A stretch of 64,000 nt of DNA from Bryobacterales bacterium (GTDB lineage Bacteria > Acidobacteriota > Terriglobia > Bryobacterales > Bryobacteraceae): the NCBI GenBank assembly GCA_003167495.1, contig PMSX01000139.1, forward strand, positions 1 to 64,000. The letters are read 5' to 3'. Positions 38,452 through 48,395 of this stretch are shown here, piece by piece. A program made the position numbers and the translations under genes. The notes beneath the pieces are model-generated. The model saw only the letters and a program-made list of their open reading frames with translations, was not told where the DNA came from and did no database searches. Position 1 is the first letter of the stretch; the number at the start of each line of letters is the position of its first letter.

Positions 38452-40581
38452 TCAGGTGCCGGCTTTGATGCGCGCCATGATCAGGGAGCGGGGTAGAAGC
38501 ACGTACGAATCCTTTAATAGGACGGGCCCGGCCTCGCGTCTGCCGCTAGGTTGCTCGGTGTCCAGCACAATCTCCCAGTGCTGCTGCGGGCTGCTAGCTG
38601 GCATCACAAACGAAACGGACTTATAGTTTGCATTGAGCAGAATGAGCAGCGTATCGTCGACAATTCGGTTGCCGTGCTCGTCGGTAGCTTCGAGCGCGTC
38701 ACCTGCGATCCGCTCACCAATGCAACGTGTTTCCGGATTGCCCCAATCTTCGTCAGTCATCTCGTTGCCGTCAGGTCGGAACCAACTGATGTCATTTATC
38801 TTGTCATCGCGAATCTTGCGGCCATAGAAAAATGTCCGGCGACGCAGCGCGGGGTGCTGGCGAAACAAGCCAGTCAGATAGCGGGTGAAATCCAGCAACT
38901 GGTGAGGCGCGTCTAACTTCCAATTTATCCACGAAATCTCATTGTCCTGGCAGTACGCGTTGTTGCTCCCCCGCTGGGTGCGGCCCATTTCATCGCCAGC
39001 AACCAGCATCGGCACGCCCTCCGAAAGAAGGAGGGTAGCCAGGAAGTTACGTTCCTGACGCGCTCGCAGCGCCAGAATGGCAGGGTCATTACTGGCTCCC
39101 TCCGCGCCACAATTCCAACTTTCGTTGTCGTTGTTGCCGTCACGGTTGTTTTCGCCGTTTGCTTCGTTGTGCTTGGCGTCGTAACTCACCAGGTCACGCA
39201 GAGTGAACCCGTCGTGAGCGGTAACGAAATTGATGCTAGCCTGGGGACGCCTTCCACTGTGGTTGTAGAGGTCGCTGCTGCCCGTCAGCCGATAAGCCAG
39301 ATCGGCAGTTTGCGCTCCATCTCCTTTCCAAAAGCGCCGCACCGTGTCGCGATACTTACCGTTCCACTCTGCCCAGAGAATCGGAAACTTTCCTACCTGG
39401 TAGCGACCTGGGCCTAAATCCCAAGGTTCGGCGATGAGTTTCACTTCCGAGAGGACTGGGTCTTGCTGGATGATATCCAGAAACGTTGCCACCTGATCGA
39501 CCCCATGCGGCGTGCGCGCCAAACTCGAAGCTGCGTCGAAGCGGAAGCCATCGATATGCATCTCTTCAATCCAGTAGCGCAAACTATCCAGGATGAGTTG
39601 AAGCGTGCGCGGGTGCATCATGTTTGGGGAGTTTCCGCAACCCGCATAATCGCGGTAATAGCGGAGGTTCTCGGGAACTAAATCGTAGTAACTGGCATTA
39701 TCGATGCCGCGAAAGCAGAGAGTCGGCCCGAGCTGATTCCCTTCGGCGGTGTGGTTGTAGACGACATCGAGGATGACTTCAATATTCGCCGCATGGAAGG
39801 CCTTCACCATGGTCTTGAACTCCGCTACCTCCCGACCTGGGAGTTTGTCGCTTGCATAGCGCGCTTCAGGCGCGAAGAAACCGATGGTGTTGTATCCCCA
39901 ATAGTTGCTCAACCCGCGATCCACCAGGCGCTGGTCTTGAACAAACCGCTGGACGGGCATCAATTCGACCGCAGTGATTCCCAACGAGTGGAGGTATTCA
40001 ATGACGGCCGGGCTTGCCGAGCCGGCATAGGTACCGCGCAATCCTTCGGGCACCCGTGGGTGCTGGACGGTGAAGCCTTTTACATGCATCTCATATATAA
40101 CTGTCTTGTTCCAGTCGGTCCGCGGGTGCTTGTCGCCCTGCCAATCGAAGCGATTGTCCACCACCATGCATTTCGGCATGCTGGCAGCGCTGTCGCGGTC
40201 GTCGCATGATAGGTCGGCGGCGGGGTGACCTACGCTGTAACCGAAGAGTGAGTCATTCCAACGGAGGTCGCCGGCGATAGCTTTGGCATAGGGATCGAGC
40301 AGAAGCTTAGCTGGGTTGCAACGATGACCCTGCGCCGGCTGGTAAGGGCCGTAAACCCGGTAACCATATAACTGGCCGGGACGCACGTCTGGGAAATAGA
40401 CATGCCAGACTTGGCCAGTCTGTTCCGGAGCCGCGATGCGGGCCGTTTCGTTATTTCCATCCGGCGATTCAAACAGGCACAACTCGACTTTGGTGGCTCA
40501 TTCGGAAAAGAGCGCGAAGTTAACCCCCGCGCCATCCCAGGTCGCACCGCGCGGAGATGAACTTCCAGGCCATATTTTCAT
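38452..40581 (-). pseudogene. glgX: Glycogen debranching enzyme GlgX with in-frame stop at codon 28
   Basis: From ATG 40581 the frame reads [17 protein letters not shown], a perfect GlgX N-terminus, then TGA at 40500-40498, after which it continues in the same frame (ATKVELCLFESPDG) to 38452. The codon expected there is His or Asn. Downstream everything is intact: CBM48, GH13 core VYNHTAEGNQLGP, nucleophile region DGFRFDAASSLAR, acid LIAEPWDLG, and FVTAHDGFTLRDLVSY. The product would remove limit-dextrin branches left by GlgP. A TTG at 40482 could restart translation and lose ~33 residues of the CBM48. True nonsense mutation or base error cannot be told apart here. Confidence 0.85.
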
Positions 40582-40600
40582 AGAGTCTTCAGGTTCTTCA

Positions 40601-40635
40601 AATGTAGAAGAATCCTCGTCAAAATGGTGTCAAAA
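40601..40635 (-). promoter_or_regulatory. TTTTGAC 11-bp direct repeat + -10 in front of glgX
   Basis: Minus strand: TTTTGAC (40635-40629), ACCA, TTTTGAC (40624-40618), 10 bp, TACATT (40606-40601). The ATG follows 19 nt after the hexamer. The presence of this promoter supports 40581 as the real glgX start rather than 40482. Confidence 0.76.
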
Positions 40636-40765
40636 CGAATGGCTCGGCAATCGTAGAGCGCAAAGTGGGCCGGAGCGGCCCGTCCCAATCCCCAACGGTC
40701 TCAGACGGCTGAAAAGTACCGGGTTTGGAGCGCTAAAGCGGACGAAAAGTTTGCCAAATCAGCGT

Positions 40766-40800
40766 TTTTGACAAGATTTTGACATTTTTCGAAGTAAATT
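40766..40800 (+). promoter_or_regulatory. TTTTGAC 11-bp direct repeat + -10 in front of the GDP-mannose gene
   Basis: TTTTGAC (40766-40772), AAGA, TTTTGAC (40777-40783), 10 bp after TTGACA, TAAATT (40795-40800). Both heptamers perfect. Back-to-back with the glgX site 130 bp away, so one intergenic region carries two divergent copies. Confidence 0.76.
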
Positions 40801-40806
40801 CTAGCA

Positions 40807-40875
40807 ATGGGCACGCATCGAAGGGACTGGCACAAAGCCACGACAATCAGGAGCGCACTACATGAAATCGGGTGA
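40807..40875 (+). CDS. Possible leaderless 22-aa leader peptide before the GDP-mannose gene
   Basis: ATG 6 nt after the TAAATT hexamer opens a 22-codon frame (MGTHRRDWHKATTIRSALHE plus two residues) whose TGA overlaps codons 4-5 of the next gene in another frame. Position relative to the -10 equals that of the tal and tpi starts. Evidence is positional only. Confidence 0.3.
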   Translation: MGTHRRDWHKATTIRSALHEIG

Positions 40876-41821
40876 ACGCAATTCACGCTGCCATCGTTGG
40901 GGTTTGATCTTAGCCGGCGGCGACGGAACGCGTTTGCTCCCGCTCACGCGGTGCATCACAGGCGATGATCGGCCAAAGCAGTTTTGTACCGTAATGGGTA
41001 GCGAAACGCTGCTGCAGCAAACGCAACGCCGGGTTTCCAAATTGATCCCGGCGTGGCGGACGATGCTCGTGTTGACGGCGAAACACGAGCCCTTCTACGC
41101 CGCGGCAGTTGCGGAAATTCCGAACGCCAGATTGGTGATCCAGCCCGCTAACCGCGGTACAGCTCCGGCGATTCTAAACAGCGTGCTCCGTGTCCGCGAG
41201 ATGGACCATAAAGCCATTGTGGCTTGCTTCCCTTCCGACCATCATTTTTCCGATGATGCCACTTTTGTTCACCATATAGAATCCGCCTTTGCTGTGGCTG
41301 CATCCCGTCCCGAGACGGTTGTTCTTCTAGGTATCCCACCTGAAACTCCCGAAGTGGAGTACGGCTGGATAGAGCCTGGCATCCCTATAGAGGGGCCCTT
41401 GGCGGAATCCGTATGCCGGGTAAACCGCTTCTGGGAAAAACCTACAGCGCCCATTGCTTCGCAGTTGATGTCGAAGGGTTGTCTGTGGAACAGCTTTGTT
41501 ATGGTGGGCCACGTTCAGACGTTCGTAGACCTGGTCGAGCAAGCGCTGCCGTCCATGAGGGAGGCTTTTGAAGGAACTCGGCGCTCTTTGTTTACGGCGG
41601 GAGAGAGGGCGGCGTTCAGCGAGCTTTACTGCGGGATTCGTAATACCAGTTTTTCGCAGCACGTTTTATCAGTTCAGCCTGACCACCTCGCGGTGCTTCA
41701 CGCCGCTGGACTGGGTTGGAGTGATCTCGGAGAGCCGGGCCGCGTCCGCTCTGTACTGGAGGGGATGGCCATCCGGACGGAGCGGCGGCCGTTAGTGGAC
41801 GCGCGCTTGGCGGCGCATTGA
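40862..41821 (+). CDS. manC: Mannose-1-phosphate guanylyltransferase-like nucleotidyltransferase
   Basis: 319 residues, ATG 40862 with AGGAG ~10 nt upstream. Nucleotidyltransferase core: WGLILAGGDGTRLLPLT, RPKQFC, QPANRGTAPAIL, VACFPSDHHF, and FWEKPT. It would make GDP-mannose from mannose 1-P and GTP. It lacks the C-terminal isomerase half of bifunctional ManC. The nearby GH130 phosphorylase-like enzyme (releases mannose 1-P) and phosphomannomutase-like HAD could supply its substrate. Glucose-1-phosphate specificity is less likely because of the RPKQF motif. Confidence 0.85.
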   Translation: MKSGERNSRCHRWGLILAGGDGTRLLPLTRCITGDDRPKQFCTVMGSETLLQQTQRRVSKLIPAWRTMLVLTAKHEPFYAAAVAEIPNARLVIQPANRGTAPAILNSVLRVREMDHKAIVACFPSDHHFSDDATFVHHIESAFAVAASRPETVVLLGIPPETPEVEYGWIEPGIPIEGPLAESVCRVNRFWEKPTAPIASQLMSKGCLWNSFVMVGHVQTFVDLVEQALPSMREAFEGTRRSLFTAGERAAFSELYCGIRNTSFSQHVLSVQPDHLAVLHAAGLGWSDLGEPGRVRSVLEGMAIRTERRPLVDARLAAH

Positions 41822-41995
41822 GTTAGGTGAGAGGGAACAAGGAAGATGATAAGTGACCCAACTACAATTTGGAAGGCTCAAAACGAAGCTGGAGTCGAGC
41901 CACTCTGCGCCCGAAAAACAGAAAATCCGCGCGCTTCGAACGCATAGCGCGGCGAATGCGTAGCATCTTGAATCTTCCGAAGGAGGCAATCGGCG

Positions 41996-42466
41996 ATGTG
42001 TGACTATTCATTGATGGCGATTCCGAACCGTTTGGCAGTTCCCGGAGACGATCTCGTCATTTACCGATTTGGGGAAGGAGCCTTAGGCATGGCTGCGGCT
42101 TTCGATATCCAAGAAAAAAGAGTGTGCCGCAAGAAGCAGCGGTTCTGGCCGAGACTGAAAGAGTTTTTCAAGCAAGTTCCGGGCATTCCGGCAGTCTGTA
42201 TCCCGCCGGGTTCGCACTTAATCGTGCGGGACATTCCTCAAGACCTCCAGCGCAAGTGCGGTCTCAAAAGCCACATTGGGGAGGCCGTTTTCACCCAGCT
42301 CACCGTCGAGGAGGGTGCTTTTCGGGATGCGATCCGCTTTAACAATGGGACTGAAGTTCTATTGCAGAGATTCGCCGAAGGTCAACGCGTCCGCGTATTG
42401 AGCGTTTCTTCCGGCGAAGAAGAAACCGCGCCAGAGTATTGCGGGATTACTGTGCGAACGGCATAG
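41996..42466 (+). CDS. Conserved-looking hypothetical protein (156 aa)
   Basis: Starts MCDYSLMAIPNRLAVPGDDL with GGAGGCAA 8-10 nt upstream. Soluble, with three regions of alternating hydrophobics (LVIYRFGEGALGMAAAFD; GIPAVCIPPGSHLIVRDIPQ; VFTQLTVEEGAFRDAIRFNN) and a C-terminal acidic part. The order VIYRF...VPPGS-like could be a small beta-barrel. I recall similar MCDYSLM-starting proteins in acidobacteria but no function. Lies between the GDP-mannose and glucoamylase genes. Confidence 0.7.
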   Translation: MCDYSLMAIPNRLAVPGDDLVIYRFGEGALGMAAAFDIQEKRVCRKKQRFWPRLKEFFKQVPGIPAVCIPPGSHLIVRDIPQDLQRKCGLKSHIGEAVFTQLTVEEGAFRDAIRFNNGTEVLLQRFAEGQRVRVLSVSSGEEETAPEYCGITVRTA

Positions 42467-42534
42467 CGGTTACAAACCGGCCATGCCAAGAATACTTGCC
42501 GCATTCCGGGGCGCGTCTGAAACGAGCAAATTAT

Positions 42535-44976
42535 ATGCATTCACCTGATCATCCAGCACCCGGCGGCGGCGGAAGCCCGGCACGTTGGACTTCCAGCGCG
42601 AAAACGGGTGTTGGTACAGCCCTTAGTAGCAAGAGCAACGTTTGGTTCTCGCTTAGCCACGGAATCTTCAACGAGATCTACTATCCCCGCATTGATCAGG
42701 CGTGCGTACGCGACATGGGGCTCCTCGTCACGGATGGAGCGGCGTTCTTCAGTGAGGAGAAACGCGACTGCGACTCGAGAATTCAATGGCTGGCCGACGG
42801 TGTGCCGGCATTCCAGCTGGTCAACACCTGCCGCGAAGGCCGATATCGTATTGAGAAGCTGATTGTAAGCGACCCTCAGCGCGACTCTGTTCTACAGCAT
42901 GTCCACTTCATTGCGCAGCAAGGCGATTTGCTCCGCTACCACCTGTATGTCCTGTTGGCACCACATCTAGGGAATCACGGTGGAGGCAATACGGCATGGG
43001 TGGAAGAATTTGAGGGCCGACCCATCCTGTTTGCGCAGCGGGAAGGTAGCTCGCTCGCGCTGGCGTGTTCGGAAGCATGGTTGAAGCGGTCGGTGGGCTA
43101 TGTCGGTTCGTCTGACGGCTGGCAGGACCTGAAGGCGCACAAGCAGATCACCGCAGAATACACCCGGGCTGAAAACGGCAATGTCGCCCTGATTGGCGAG
43201 ATTGATTTCTGCGAGTCACAAGGGAAGTTTGCCCTATCGCTCGGTTTCGGCAACGATCCGGAAGAAGCGGCTAGGAATGCCACCGCCAGCCTGCACGGCG
43301 GTTTTGCTAAGGTACAGCGCGACTATGTCGCCGGCTGGCAGGAATCGATTGAGAGCCACTCGTCCTTGCATAAGAACGGAACTGGTCGCGATCTTTCCTG
43401 GACCAGTCTCGCAGTGCTGCGCACCCACGAGTCCAAGACGGCTCCAGGAGCTTTCATTGCCAGCCTATCGATCCCATGGGGATCCAGCAAGGGCGATGCC
43501 GATCTAGGCGGTTATCATCTCGTTTGGCCGCGTGACATGGTGGAAACGGCAGGCGGCTTACTCGCTGCCGGCGCGCACGATGGCGCGCGCCGAGCTCTTT
43601 CTTTCTTGCAGAAGACTCAGCAGCGGGATGGGCACTGGTCGCAGAATATGTGGGTGAACGGCTCGCCGTATTGGGACGGAATCCAGATGGACGAGACGGC
43701 CATGCCTATCCTGCTGGTGGATCTGGCCCACCGGGAAAAGGCTTTGGACGAAGCGGGAGTGGCACACTTTTGGCCGATGGTTCGGAAAGCCGCAGGCTAT
43801 TTGGTCCGCAACGGCCCGGTGAGTCCGCAGGATCGCTGGGAGGAAGATCCCGGTTATTCCCCGTTCACGGTTGCCGCCGAAATCGCCGCGCTGCTGGCGG
43901 CCGCCGATCTGGCCGACCTGAACCACGAAGCAGCGATTGCAGAGTATCTCCGCGAGATCGCCGACGTTTGGCACACATCCATCGACCGTTGGATGTATGC
44001 ATCGGGGACGAGTTGGTGCCGCCAGTTTGGCGTCGCCGGGTATTACGTCCGCATCGCCCCAACCGCGAGTGGAGAAGCTGGTTCAAGTCTGCAGGAGGAT
44101 GTGGATGTCAAAAATGTCAGGGCGGCCGAGGATAGCCGCCGCGCCAGCCATCTGGTGAGTCCCGACGCGCTAGCGCTGGTGCGTTTTGGCTTAATCGCGG
44201 CAGACAACCCACGTATCCGTGACACGGCAAAAGTGATCGACGCTTTGCTAAGAATCGAGACGCCGTCCGGGCCCACTTGGCACCGCTACAACGACGACGG
44301 CTATGGCGAACATAAAGACGGCAGTCCTTTTAATGGGACGGGCATTGGGCGCGGATGGCCACTGCTTACAGGCGAGAGGGCTCACTACGAACTTGCCGCC
44401 GGTTGCATCGGAAACGCGAAACACTTGCTGACCGCCATGGAGTCTTTTGCAAATCAGGGGGGCTTACTATCGGAGCAGGTTTGGGACGCTCCCGATATAC
44501 CCGTTAAGGAACTTCATGTTGGACGGCCCTCCGGTTCGGCCATGCCGCTAGTGTGGGCCCACGCTGAGTACCTCAAGCTGAAGCGCTCGCTACACGATGG
44601 GCGGGTCTTCGACATGCCGCCGCAAACAATCAAACGATATCTGACCGACAAAACCGTTTCTGAGCGCATGGTGTGGCGTTTCAACCATAAAATTTGTTGG
44701 ATGCCCGCGGGAAAAACATTGCGGATTGAGACACTGGTGCCGGCAATCATCCACTGGAGCGGCGACGATTGGAAGACGGTTCACGACGTAACTGCGCGCG
44801 AAGCCGTATTGGGGATGCACATTGCCGATCTCGAGACCCGAACCCTGGCAGAAGGAAGGGACGTCAAATTTACGCTGTACTGGCCCGATGCCGAGCACTG
44901 GCAAGGCGAAGATTTCACCGTTCGTGTCGGCTCGCCACCACAGAATGTGCCTTCGGCTGCTGGAAAGAGCCAATGA
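42535..44976 (+). CDS. Glucoamylase/glucodextranase, GH15
   Basis: 813 residues from ATG 42535. N-terminal glucodextranase-N beta-sandwich (SSKSNVWFSLSHGIFNEIYY PRID region, about 20-290), then the (alpha/alpha)6 GH15 barrel: VWPRDMVETAGGLLAAG, DGHWSQNMWVNGSPYW, catalytic Glu in RWEEDPGYSPFTVAAE and in GLLSEQVWD, GRPSGSAMPLVWAHAEYLKL. No signal peptide, so probably cytoplasmic, cutting glucose from malto-oligosaccharides or glycogen ends. Overlaps the transporter gene by 4 nt (ATGA). Confidence 0.92.
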   Translation: MHSPDHPAPGGGGSPARWTSSAKTGVGTALSSKSNVWFSLSHGIFNEIYYPRIDQACVRDMGLLVTDGAAFFSEEKRDCDSRIQWLADGVPAFQLVNTCREGRYRIEKLIVSDPQRDSVLQHVHFIAQQGDLLRYHLYVLLAPHLGNHGGGNTAWVEEFEGRPILFAQREGSSLALACSEAWLKRSVGYVGSSDGWQDLKAHKQITAEYTRAENGNVALIGEIDFCESQGKFALSLGFGNDPEEAARNATASLHGGFAKVQRDYVAGWQESIESHSSLHKNGTGRDLSWTSLAVLRTHESKTAPGAFIASLSIPWGSSKGDADLGGYHLVWPRDMVETAGGLLAAGAHDGARRALSFLQKTQQRDGHWSQNMWVNGSPYWDGIQMDETAMPILLVDLAHREKALDEAGVAHFWPMVRKAAGYLVRNGPVSPQDRWEEDPGYSPFTVAAEIAALLAAADLADLNHEAAIAEYLREIADVWHTSIDRWMYASGTSWCRQFGVAGYYVRIAPTASGEAGSSLQEDVDVKNVRAAEDSRRASHLVSPDALALVRFGLIAADNPRIRDTAKVIDALLRIETPSGPTWHRYNDDGYGEHKDGSPFNGTGIGRGWPLLTGERAHYELAAGCIGNAKHLLTAMESFANQGGLLSEQVWDAPDIPVKELHVGRPSGSAMPLVWAHAEYLKLKRSLHDGRVFDMPPQTIKRYLTDKTVSERMVWRFNHKICWMPAGKTLRIETLVPAIIHWSGDDWKTVHDVTAREAVLGMHIADLETRTLAEGRDVKFTLYWPDAEHWQGEDFTVRVGSPPQNVPSAAGKSQ

Positions 44977-46364
44977 GTAGCCCAGCTAAGGCCGCACCAA
45001 CGGCAGTTGCTGCGCCCGTCAAACCCCTCGTCTATGTGGCCGCCGCTATCTCGGCACTCGGCGGCATGCTTTTCGGTTATGACATTGGTGTCATCTCGGG
45101 AGCGATCCTGTTCATCAAGAAGCAATTCTCTCTTTCCCCCGGCATGGAGGAAATCGTCGTCAGTTCGGTGTTACTCGGATCGCTCATTGGCGCGGCGGCT
45201 GGAGGGGTGCTGGCCGACCGCTTGGGCCGCCGGAGGCTATCGATTGTCACCGCGATCATCTTCTGTTTGGGCGCGGCGGGCGCGGCGCTGGCGCCGGACA
45301 CGGCCTGGCTGATTATCGCCCGAGTGGTTGCCGGCGTCGCCATCGGTGTCGCTTCGTTTGTCTCTCCACTCTATATTTCTGAGATTGCCCCGGTTGATAT
45401 TCGAGGAAAGCTGGTCTCGATCAATCAAGTCGCTCTCACAAGTGGGATTGTCATCTCCTATCTGATCGATTACGCGTTTGCACCATCGGAAGACTGGCGT
45501 TGGATGTTTGCGCTGGCGGTGATTCCGGCGGCCGCCTTTGGAATTGGGCTCTTCTTTATTCCCGATAGCCCGCGATGGCTTGCTGGACGCGGACATTTGG
45601 ACCAAGCGCGTGAGGTGCTGAAAAGGATTCGCAGCCCGGAACAGATGGAGAGCGAAGTCAAAGAGATTCAGAGCAGCGTCTCCCAGCAAAAGGGCGGCTG
45701 GTCCGAACTATTTAGCAAACTGCTGCGGTCCGCGATGGTCGTGGGTATTGGGCTAGCCATCGCGCAACAAATTACCGGGATCAACACCGTAATCTACTAC
45801 GCGCCGACGATCTTCAAATTTGCCGGCTTGTCTACCGCGTCCGCGGCAATTCTAGCCAGCGTCGGAGTTGGAGTCATCAACGTTGTCTTAACGGTGGTGG
45901 CCATGCAATTGATCGACCGGGTCGGGCGGCGCCCACTTCTGTTGATCAGCCTCGCCGGAATGGCATTCAGTCTGTTGGTGTTGGGCGGGGCGTTCTTACT
46001 TCCGCAATTCAAGAGCGTGCTGGGATGGATTGCTGTGGGAAGCCTCATGACGTACGTCGGATTTTTCGCGGTTGGGCTGGGGCCGGTTTTCTGGCTCATT
46101 CTTTCGGAGATTTACCCCTTGCGAGTCCGAGGCCGTGCGATGAGTGTCGGGACAGCCGCGAATTGGCTTTCCAACTTGATTGTGGCACTCACGTTTTTGA
46201 CGCTAACGAAGTCCATTGGCAAACCCGGCACCTTCTGGTTGTATGCGGCAGTTACCGTCGGGGCATGGTTCTTCGCGTGGTTTCTAGTGCCTGAGACCAA
46301 GGGGAAAACGCTCGAGCAGATTGAGGCGCACTGGCGAGCGGGGAAGCATCCGCGGGCACTGTGA
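44973..46364 (+). CDS. MFS sugar:proton symporter
   Basis: 463 residues from ATG 44973 (GGAAAGAG upstream). Twelve-TM sugar porter family: GGMLFGYDIGVISGAILFI, DRLGRRRLSI, PLYISEIAPVDIRGKLVSINQ, QQITGINTVIYYAPTIF, DRVGRRPLLL, LSEIYPLRVRGRAMS, and PETKGKTLEQIE. It resembles XylE/GalP/AraE-type importers. Coupled to the glucoamylase gene, so a glucose or related hexose role is probable; direction cannot be read. Confidence 0.92.
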   Translation: MSSPAKAAPTAVAAPVKPLVYVAAAISALGGMLFGYDIGVISGAILFIKKQFSLSPGMEEIVVSSVLLGSLIGAAAGGVLADRLGRRRLSIVTAIIFCLGAAGAALAPDTAWLIIARVVAGVAIGVASFVSPLYISEIAPVDIRGKLVSINQVALTSGIVISYLIDYAFAPSEDWRWMFALAVIPAAAFGIGLFFIPDSPRWLAGRGHLDQAREVLKRIRSPEQMESEVKEIQSSVSQQKGGWSELFSKLLRSAMVVGIGLAIAQQITGINTVIYYAPTIFKFAGLSTASAAILASVGVGVINVVLTVVAMQLIDRVGRRPLLLISLAGMAFSLLVLGGAFLLPQFKSVLGWIAVGSLMTYVGFFAVGLGPVFWLILSEIYPLRVRGRAMSVGTAANWLSNLIVALTFLTLTKSIGKPGTFWLYAAVTVGAWFFAWFLVPETKGKTLEQIEAHWRAGKHPRAL

Positions 46365-46383
46365 GAATACGGTATGGGGTAAC

Positions 46384-47319
46384 ATGATGGCGATCTGGAA
46401 AGGCTTATGCGCGGGTATGTTCGGACTGGCAGCAGCTGCAACATGGCTTCCCGCCCAAAAGCCCCAGAGAGTGCACTCGCTGGAAATTGTCGATCGAGTC
46501 GCAAGGTTTAAGGCGTTTTACGGCGAGGCGGCCGCTACGCCGCTCGACGAAGGCGCGCGGTGGGCGCTCTGGAAAAAGGAGTATGGCATTGCCGCGGTGC
46601 CGCCCGGGCCGGACGGCGATAAGATGGCGCGGCAACTCCTTGATAGTGCCTGGGCGAAGTATCCTGCCTTGATGCCGAAGATCCCGGCGCTGCAAAAAGA
46701 AGCGGAAGCGGACGCGTACGAAGCCTTCGATAAGATCAACGTGCTATTCGAAACGAAGAGCACACAGATCCATTCACGGCTGGTTCTATATGTCGGTCAG
46801 TTCGACGACAATGCCTACACGGCGCCACCGATGGACGGACACGTGGCAACAGTGATGATGCCCATCGAGACTGCGCAATTGCGGCTGGCATTGGCGCATG
46901 AATTAACGCATTCGGTGAATATCCAGCTCGCCCATGTGCGGAACGGTTTTGGCGCGCCCATCGGTGAGACGATGTTCCTCGAAGGTCTTGCCATGCGCAG
47001 CGCGCAACGAGTTTTCCCCGGCTCGCCGGAAACGGCATATACGGAGATGGCCGGTGACAAGGGTTGGCTTGCGGAGTGCTACCGCAGGCAGGACGCCGTG
47101 CTCGCCGGCATTCTACCGGATCTTGATAAAAGCGGAAGCCAAATTGCGATGAAATACACGTTCGGGCAGGGGAACAACAGCATGCATCGTGAGGCCTATT
47201 GCGCGGCGTGGATTGCGATGGGTAAGCTGCTGAATGCCCGTCGGACGTTTCCCGAACTGGCGCGGATTCCCGAAAGCCGAATGGCCGGAACGATTAAAGA
47301 TGCGATGGCGCCAAGGTAG
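46384..47319 (+). CDS. Exported zinc metalloprotease-like protein
   Basis: 311 residues; signal peptide GLCAGMFGLAAAATWLPAQ. Zn-binding HExxH in LALAHELTHSVNIQ with a downstream acidic GETMFLEGLAMR (gluzincin-like third ligand Glu), as in the DUF2268 type of predicted Zn-dependent proteases. The start is one of two adjacent ATGs (46384/46387). Follows the transporter by 19 bp, so possibly the last gene of that operon. Substrate unknown. Confidence 0.75.
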   Translation: MMAIWKGLCAGMFGLAAAATWLPAQKPQRVHSLEIVDRVARFKAFYGEAAATPLDEGARWALWKKEYGIAAVPPGPDGDKMARQLLDSAWAKYPALMPKIPALQKEAEADAYEAFDKINVLFETKSTQIHSRLVLYVGQFDDNAYTAPPMDGHVATVMMPIETAQLRLALAHELTHSVNIQLAHVRNGFGAPIGETMFLEGLAMRSAQRVFPGSPETAYTEMAGDKGWLAECYRRQDAVLAGILPDLDKSGSQIAMKYTFGQGNNSMHREAYCAAWIAMGKLLNARRTFPELARIPESRMAGTIKDAMAPR

Positions 47320-47699
47320 CCATTGCGAGTTGGATACACTCCCTGATTGGCACTCACTCAGAGGAAGCCTGAAGGCCGCACCCTTTGTTTGGGGTTCTGG
47401 TTACCTTATAAAACCCGGTCAACGGCGACTAATACGGCTGCTCGGCGCAACAGAACTATCCATTGAAGCTGGAGAATATCGGTTCGAGTCACGGTGAAAA
47501 GACAGAGCACGCTTTCCAGTTAGCTGTTTTTTCGAATACTCCGATCATGCGGCGACGCGATCAGATTCATGTTCAATGTTGCGCCTGATTCGCTCCGCCC
47601 ACTCGATCTGGTTCTTCGTGCCGATTATCTCATCTCAACTGCGTGTGGGAAGAACCGCGCTAACCTTCCCACCCTTGCAGTGCCGCGTTCACGCAATTC
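47320..47699. other. Intergenic, no gene seen
   Basis: 380 bp between convergent genes. It contains a lone GGTTCGAGTC word that looks like a tRNA T-loop (47479-47488), but no matching stems or acceptor ends, so I do not call a tRNA. No terminator with a good stem found. Confidence 0.5.
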
Positions 47700-48395
47700 T
47701 TATTGGCTGGAGCCCGTTGCGTTTGTATGCTCGTGATCCGAGTCCTTGTTTAGTTCGACAACGAATCTGACCGCGGCTTTGGGCATCTTAGTTTTGGTCG
47801 TTACAATTTGCCGGCTATCGAGCCGCTTGCCGTAGAGCTTGGCGTTGTCGTCTACATCCGGGCGCAACGTGGCTCCTTCTAAAGAGACACCCGCAAACAA
47901 GCCCTGCGTCCGAGACCATGACAGAATCTCGGCATGCATTTGAGCGTCGGTTTGTGCTGACGAGGAGCGTCCAACCGGCCCCGCCGCAACAGAAGCGTCA
48001 CCACCCAAAGTGAACTTACTCTCCAGCAGTTTATTTTCTCCGCCTTTGTTCATGACAAGCATGACCACATCGGTTTCTTTTCCGCCGATCTGAAAGCCGA
48101 AGCTACCGCCTTCGATCCGGATTGTAGCGGGCGCAGACCAGCCGATCTCACTTGCCTTGCGGCAAGACAAGTATCCTGTTCCAAACTTAGCGCCCACCAA
48201 GAATGCCGCACTCTTCTCGTCAGGAACTACGACGATACAGTGCGCTTTTTCCAATAAATCTCGTGGGATTGCCTTGTCGGGCGTCGCCATGATTTCGGAC
48301 AAGACCATTGTCGCTTGGTCGAGTCGCTGTGCTTGTTTGCCTCCTTCGGCCATCAATGGTGCAATTGCCAGGGCAGCTACTAAAATGAATCGCAT
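47700..48395 (-). CDS. Exported SYLF (Ysc84-like) domain protein
   Basis: 231 residues with signal peptide MRFILVAALAIAPLMAEG. SYLF domain: IPRDLLEKAHCIVVVPDEKS, GAKFGTGYLSCR, GWSAPATIRIEGGSFGFQIG, KFTLGGDASVAAGPVGR, AEILSWSRTQGLFAGVSLEG. In other organisms SYLF proteins bind lipids; bacterial exported ones probably coat or organise the outer envelope. The C-terminal extra ~30 residues (DHEHTNATGSSQ) are unusual. Confidence 0.88.
   Translation of the reverse strand: MRFILVAALAIAPLMAEGGKQAQRLDQATMVLSEIMATPDKAIPRDLLEKAHCIVVVPDEKSAAFLVGAKFGTGYLSCRKASEIGWSAPATIRIEGGSFGFQIGGKETDVVMLVMNKGGENKLLESKFTLGGDASVAAGPVGRSSSAQTDAQMHAEILSWSRTQGLFAGVSLEGATLRPDVDDNAKLYGKRLDSRQIVTTKTKMPKAAVRFVVELNKDSDHEHTNATGSSQ

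Noticed and set aside
47479-47488. tRNA gene suggested by GGTTCGAGTC
   Set aside because: No acceptor, D or anticodon stem can be folded around it, and the T stem itself does not pair.
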